Shown here piece by piece: positions 61,775-64,000 of a stretch of 64,000 bases of DNA. Position 1 is the stretch's first letter. Every line of letters starts with the position of its first letter. This stretch comes from Planctomycetota bacterium. GTDB taxonomy: Bacteria; Planctomycetota; J058; JAJDCQ01. The stretch is from assembly GCA_029260755.1 (NCBI GenBank), contig JAJDCQ010000135.1, positions 1 to 64,000 on the forward strand, given 5' to 3'. The translations under genes and the position numbers were made by a program. The notes beneath the pieces were generated by a model that saw only the letters and a list, made by a program, of their open reading frames with translations, made no database searches and had not been told where the DNA came from.

Positions 61775-64000
61775 CTACTGCCCCGACGCGAGGGCCGCCC
61801 GGACCTGGCTCGCCTTCGGCTCGGGCAGGCCGAGCCGCAGCGCCTCCTCGAGGTCCTCGCGGCAGCCGTCCGCGTCGCCGAGCGCCCGCCGGAGCAGCCC
61901 GCGCTCGAGGCGCGTCCCCGGATCGGTCGGCTCGAGCTCGACCGCGCGGTCGACGTCCTGCAGGGCTCCCGGCCCGTCGCCGAGCGCGCGCCGGCTGCTC
62001 GCGCGCCGCAGGTGGGTGATCGCCCGTTCGGGTCGCTCGAGCTCGATCGTCCGATCCCAGTCGGCGAGGGCGGCCCGGTGCTCGCCGCGGCTCGCGCGGA
62101 TCAGGGCGCGGTTGTGCCAGGCCGCCGCGTGACGTGGGTGGGCGGCGATCACCGTGTCGAGGTCGTCGAGCCCGCCGGCGACGTCCCCTCCCATCGCGCG
62201 CGCCATCCCGCGGGTCACCCACGAGGAGGCGATCGAGGGATCGAGCTCGATCGCGCGGCTCGCGTCGGCGAGGGCGCCCGGGAGGTCCCCGGACGCCGCC
62301 CGGATCTCCGCGCGGTCCGCCCAGGCGTGGGCGTAGTCCGGCTCGATCGCGACGGCCCGGTCGAGGTCGGCCCGCGCGCCGGCGGGGTCGCCGGTCCTCG
62401 ACCGACCGGTCGCCCGGTTGACGAGGGCGCGGTAGTCGCTCGGGTCGAGCGCGATGCCCCGGTCGAGGTCCGGCAGCGCTCCGGCATGATCGTCGATCTG
62501 GATCCGCATCAGCCCGCGGTTGCTCCACGCCGCCGCCCGGTCGGGGAACGCGGCGATCGCCCGGTCGAGGTCGGCGATCGCGTCGTGCGGGCGCCCCGCG
62601 ACGGCGAGGGCGCGGCTCCGCCCGCAGAGGGCGTCGTAGTGGGTCGGCGCTCGATCGAGGACACGCCCGTAGAGGGCGAGGGCGTCGGCGATCTGCTCCG
62701 CGTCGACGAGCGCGTGCGCCCGGCTCACCATCGCGGCGAGGTCGTCGCCGGCGGCCTCGGCCGACACGCCCGCGCCGGCGAGGTGCCTCCCGACCCGGTT
62801 CCAGTAGGGCCCGTCGCCGCCGAACACGCCGCGGGTCGCCAGGACGATCTCGGTCGCCTCGGCCGTCCCGAGCTGGCAGAGCGCGATCGCCGCCCGCGTC
62901 GCGCGGCGCCCGTCGCACTCGGCCTCGAGATACCGGGCGAGGGCGGACAGCGCGGCCTCGGGCGCGTGGGTGCCGATCCGCCCGAGCGCCTCGGCGCACA
63001 GGCGCGCCTCGAGGAGCCGCGCCCCGCCGAGGCTCCGCGCCTGGGCCGCGGCCAGCACCTCGATCGCCGTCCGTCCTTCCCCGGCGCCCGCCCGCCCCTC
63101 GACGCGGCGGAGGGCGCGCCGGATCACCTCGGGCTGCGCTGGCGGGTGGGCGAAGGGGATCGCCCGCTCGATGAACGGCTCGAGCCCCTCGATCCGCGTC
63201 CCGCCGCGCCGGCGCTCCCCCTCGCTCGGCTCGACGACGGCGAGGAGCGCTTCGGTCCGAACCCGGAGGAGCTCGGCCGAGACGGCGTCGAGCGCGCCCG
63301 CGAGCGCCTCGACCGCGGAGGCGTCGGCGGCGGCGACGAGCTCGAAGAGGGCGTCCTCGGAGGCGTTCGGCGCTCCGAGCTCGCCGCGACGACACCGGGC
63401 GAGGACGGTCGCCACGACCTCGCCGCCCCGCCCGCCGGGGGCCTCGACGGCGACCGCGGCCGGATCGTCAGCCGGATCGCGCCGCCCCCCACGCTGCTGG
63501 AGGAGCGCCCAGCCGAGGAGCCCTGCCGCGACGAACACCACCGCGAGCGCGGCCGAGAGCGCCGCCACGGCGGGGTTCCGGCGCACCCACCCGCCGGCGC
63601 GCTCCCCCACACCGGTCGGCCGGAGCGAGATCGGCGCGCCCTCGACGAAGCGGCGGAGATCGGCGGCGAGCTCGGCGGCGCTGCCGTAGCGATCGCCCGG
63701 CGCCTTGGCGAGGCAGTGGAGCACGATCCGCTCGAGGTCCTCGGGGATGTCGGAGACCCAGAGCCTCGGCGGGCGCGGAGGCTCGAGCAGGATGTGGGTG
63801 AGGATCGACGCGGGCGTCGGCCCCGTGAACGGATGCCGCCCGGTCAGGCTCGCGTAGAGGGTCGCGCCCAGGCCGTAGACGTCCACGGCCGGCCCCATGT
63901 CCCGCTCGCCGAGCGCCTGCTCGGGCGCCATGTACTGGAACGTGCCGAGGATCTCGCCGGTGCGAGTGAGCTCGCCCTGGGCGGACTCGTCGCGGGCGAG
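61775..64000 (-). CDS. Ser/Thr protein kinase with TPR domain, 5' end outside window
   Basis: The visible C-terminal 741 codons begin in the activation segment (LGTFQYMAPEQALGERD), so the ATP-binding lobe and HRD loop lie beyond base 64000. It continues with VDVYGLGATLYASLTGRHPF and LVLHCLAKAP-type kinase end, and a membrane helix (AVAALSAALAVVFVAAGLLGWALL). A long helical region follows, then at least seven TPRs near the C-terminus (for example AIADLDRAIAAFPDRAAAWS, ALPDLDRGIALDPSDYRALV, ALADASRAIELDPSIASSWV). It is the third kinase of the window. An ATG at 63931 is internal to the kinase domain, not the start. Confidence 0.88.
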   Translation of the reverse strand, partial: LARDESAQGELTRTGEILGTFQYMAPEQALGERDMGPAVDVYGLGATLYASLTGRHPFTGPTPASILTHILLEPPRPPRLWVSDIPEDLERIVLHCLAKAPGDRYGSAAELAADLRRFVEGAPISLRPTGVGERAGGWVRRNPAVAALSAALAVVFVAAGLLGWALLQQRGGRRDPADDPAAVAVEAPGGRGGEVVATVLARCRRGELGAPNASEDALFELVAAADASAVEALAGALDAVSAELLRVRTEALLAVVEPSEGERRRGGTRIEGLEPFIERAIPFAHPPAQPEVIRRALRRVEGRAGAGEGRTAIEVLAAAQARSLGGARLLEARLCAEALGRIGTHAPEAALSALARYLEAECDGRRATRAAIALCQLGTAEATEIVLATRGVFGGDGPYWNRVGRHLAGAGVSAEAAGDDLAAMVSRAHALVDAEQIADALALYGRVLDRAPTHYDALCGRSRALAVAGRPHDAIADLDRAIAAFPDRAAAWSNRGLMRIQIDDHAGALPDLDRGIALDPSDYRALVNRATGRSRTGDPAGARADLDRAVAIEPDYAHAWADRAEIRAASGDLPGALADASRAIELDPSIASSWVTRGMARAMGGDVAGGLDDLDTVIAAHPRHAAAWHNRALIRASRGEHRAALADWDRTIELERPERAITHLRRASSRRALGDGPGALQDVDRAVELEPTDPGTRLERGLLRRALGDADGCREDLEEALRLGLPEPKASQVRAALASGQ

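Noticed and set aside
63931-63933. ATG as the start of the last kinase
   Set aside because: The codons before it (LGTFQY) continue the kinase activation segment, so the ATG is internal.

Overview
High-GC bacterial DNA (roughly 70% G+C), gene-dense and coding on both strands, with GTG starts and 4-base GTGA start/stop overlaps inside operons. The most likely source is a member of the Planctomycetota. The case rests on a PEP-CTERM/HAF-repeat fragment, three Hanks-type Ser/Thr kinases (one also carrying TPRs), an ECF sigma factor fused to a transmembrane segment and exported domains, an ECF sigma next to a FecR-VIT giant protein, and many large secreted proteins without a recognisable family. 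No rRNA, tRNA or ribosomal protein gene is present, so the assignment is an inference.

Layout. 1-766: a 5'-truncated PEP-CTERM fragment bracketed by copies of a REP-like repeat. 766-2339: a fetA/fetB-type ABC exporter (minus). 2418-9559: two unknown proteins, acetyl-CoA synthetase (acsA) and an exported alpha/beta hydrolase with EF-hand-like loops. 10186-11394: a lipoprotein esterase. 11643-16238: a cation operon (CaCA exchanger, TrkA, TrkH, small membrane protein). 16253-20759: a complete TRAP operon with a TatT lipoprotein (tatT-dctP-dctQ-dctM). 20946-21981: an exported Bcp-type peroxiredoxin whose peroxidatic cysteine codon is an in-frame TGA (predicted selenocysteine), coupled to a frameshifted membrane protein. 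22330-30654: a large exported protein, a K+ channel with RCK domain and a Ser/Thr kinase. 30784-38813: treZ, a zinc-ribbon/TPR pair, a CCA-adding enzyme, a lipoprotein, an SDR and a small membrane protein. 39106-43153: a second kinase, a GspF/PilC protein and a GPH-type transporter. 43235-53732: two sigma-centred units. 53860-64000: three paralogous beta-propeller-like proteins, a metallo-beta-lactamase-fold hydrolase, an exported protein, a GOGAT-like FMN protein and a third, truncated kinase.

The intergenic spaces hold several families of inverted repeats. In four of them the arms are short tandem runs of 8-9-mers: CACGGAGR at three loci, CGCAAAGG at one, CACAGATTA at one and AATCCGCGG at two. 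A fifth, REP-like family is present at three loci. They fill most gaps longer than about 280 bases and one overlaps the start codon of a gene.

The strongest unexpected signal is the selenoprotein peroxiredoxin at 20946-21488. The reading frame resumes perfectly after the TGA, the TGA sits exactly at the peroxidatic position of the Bcp motif with the resolving cysteine five residues on, and a hairpin with the geometry of a bacterial SECIS element follows. The next most interesting are the two sigma-factor systems at 43235-53732.
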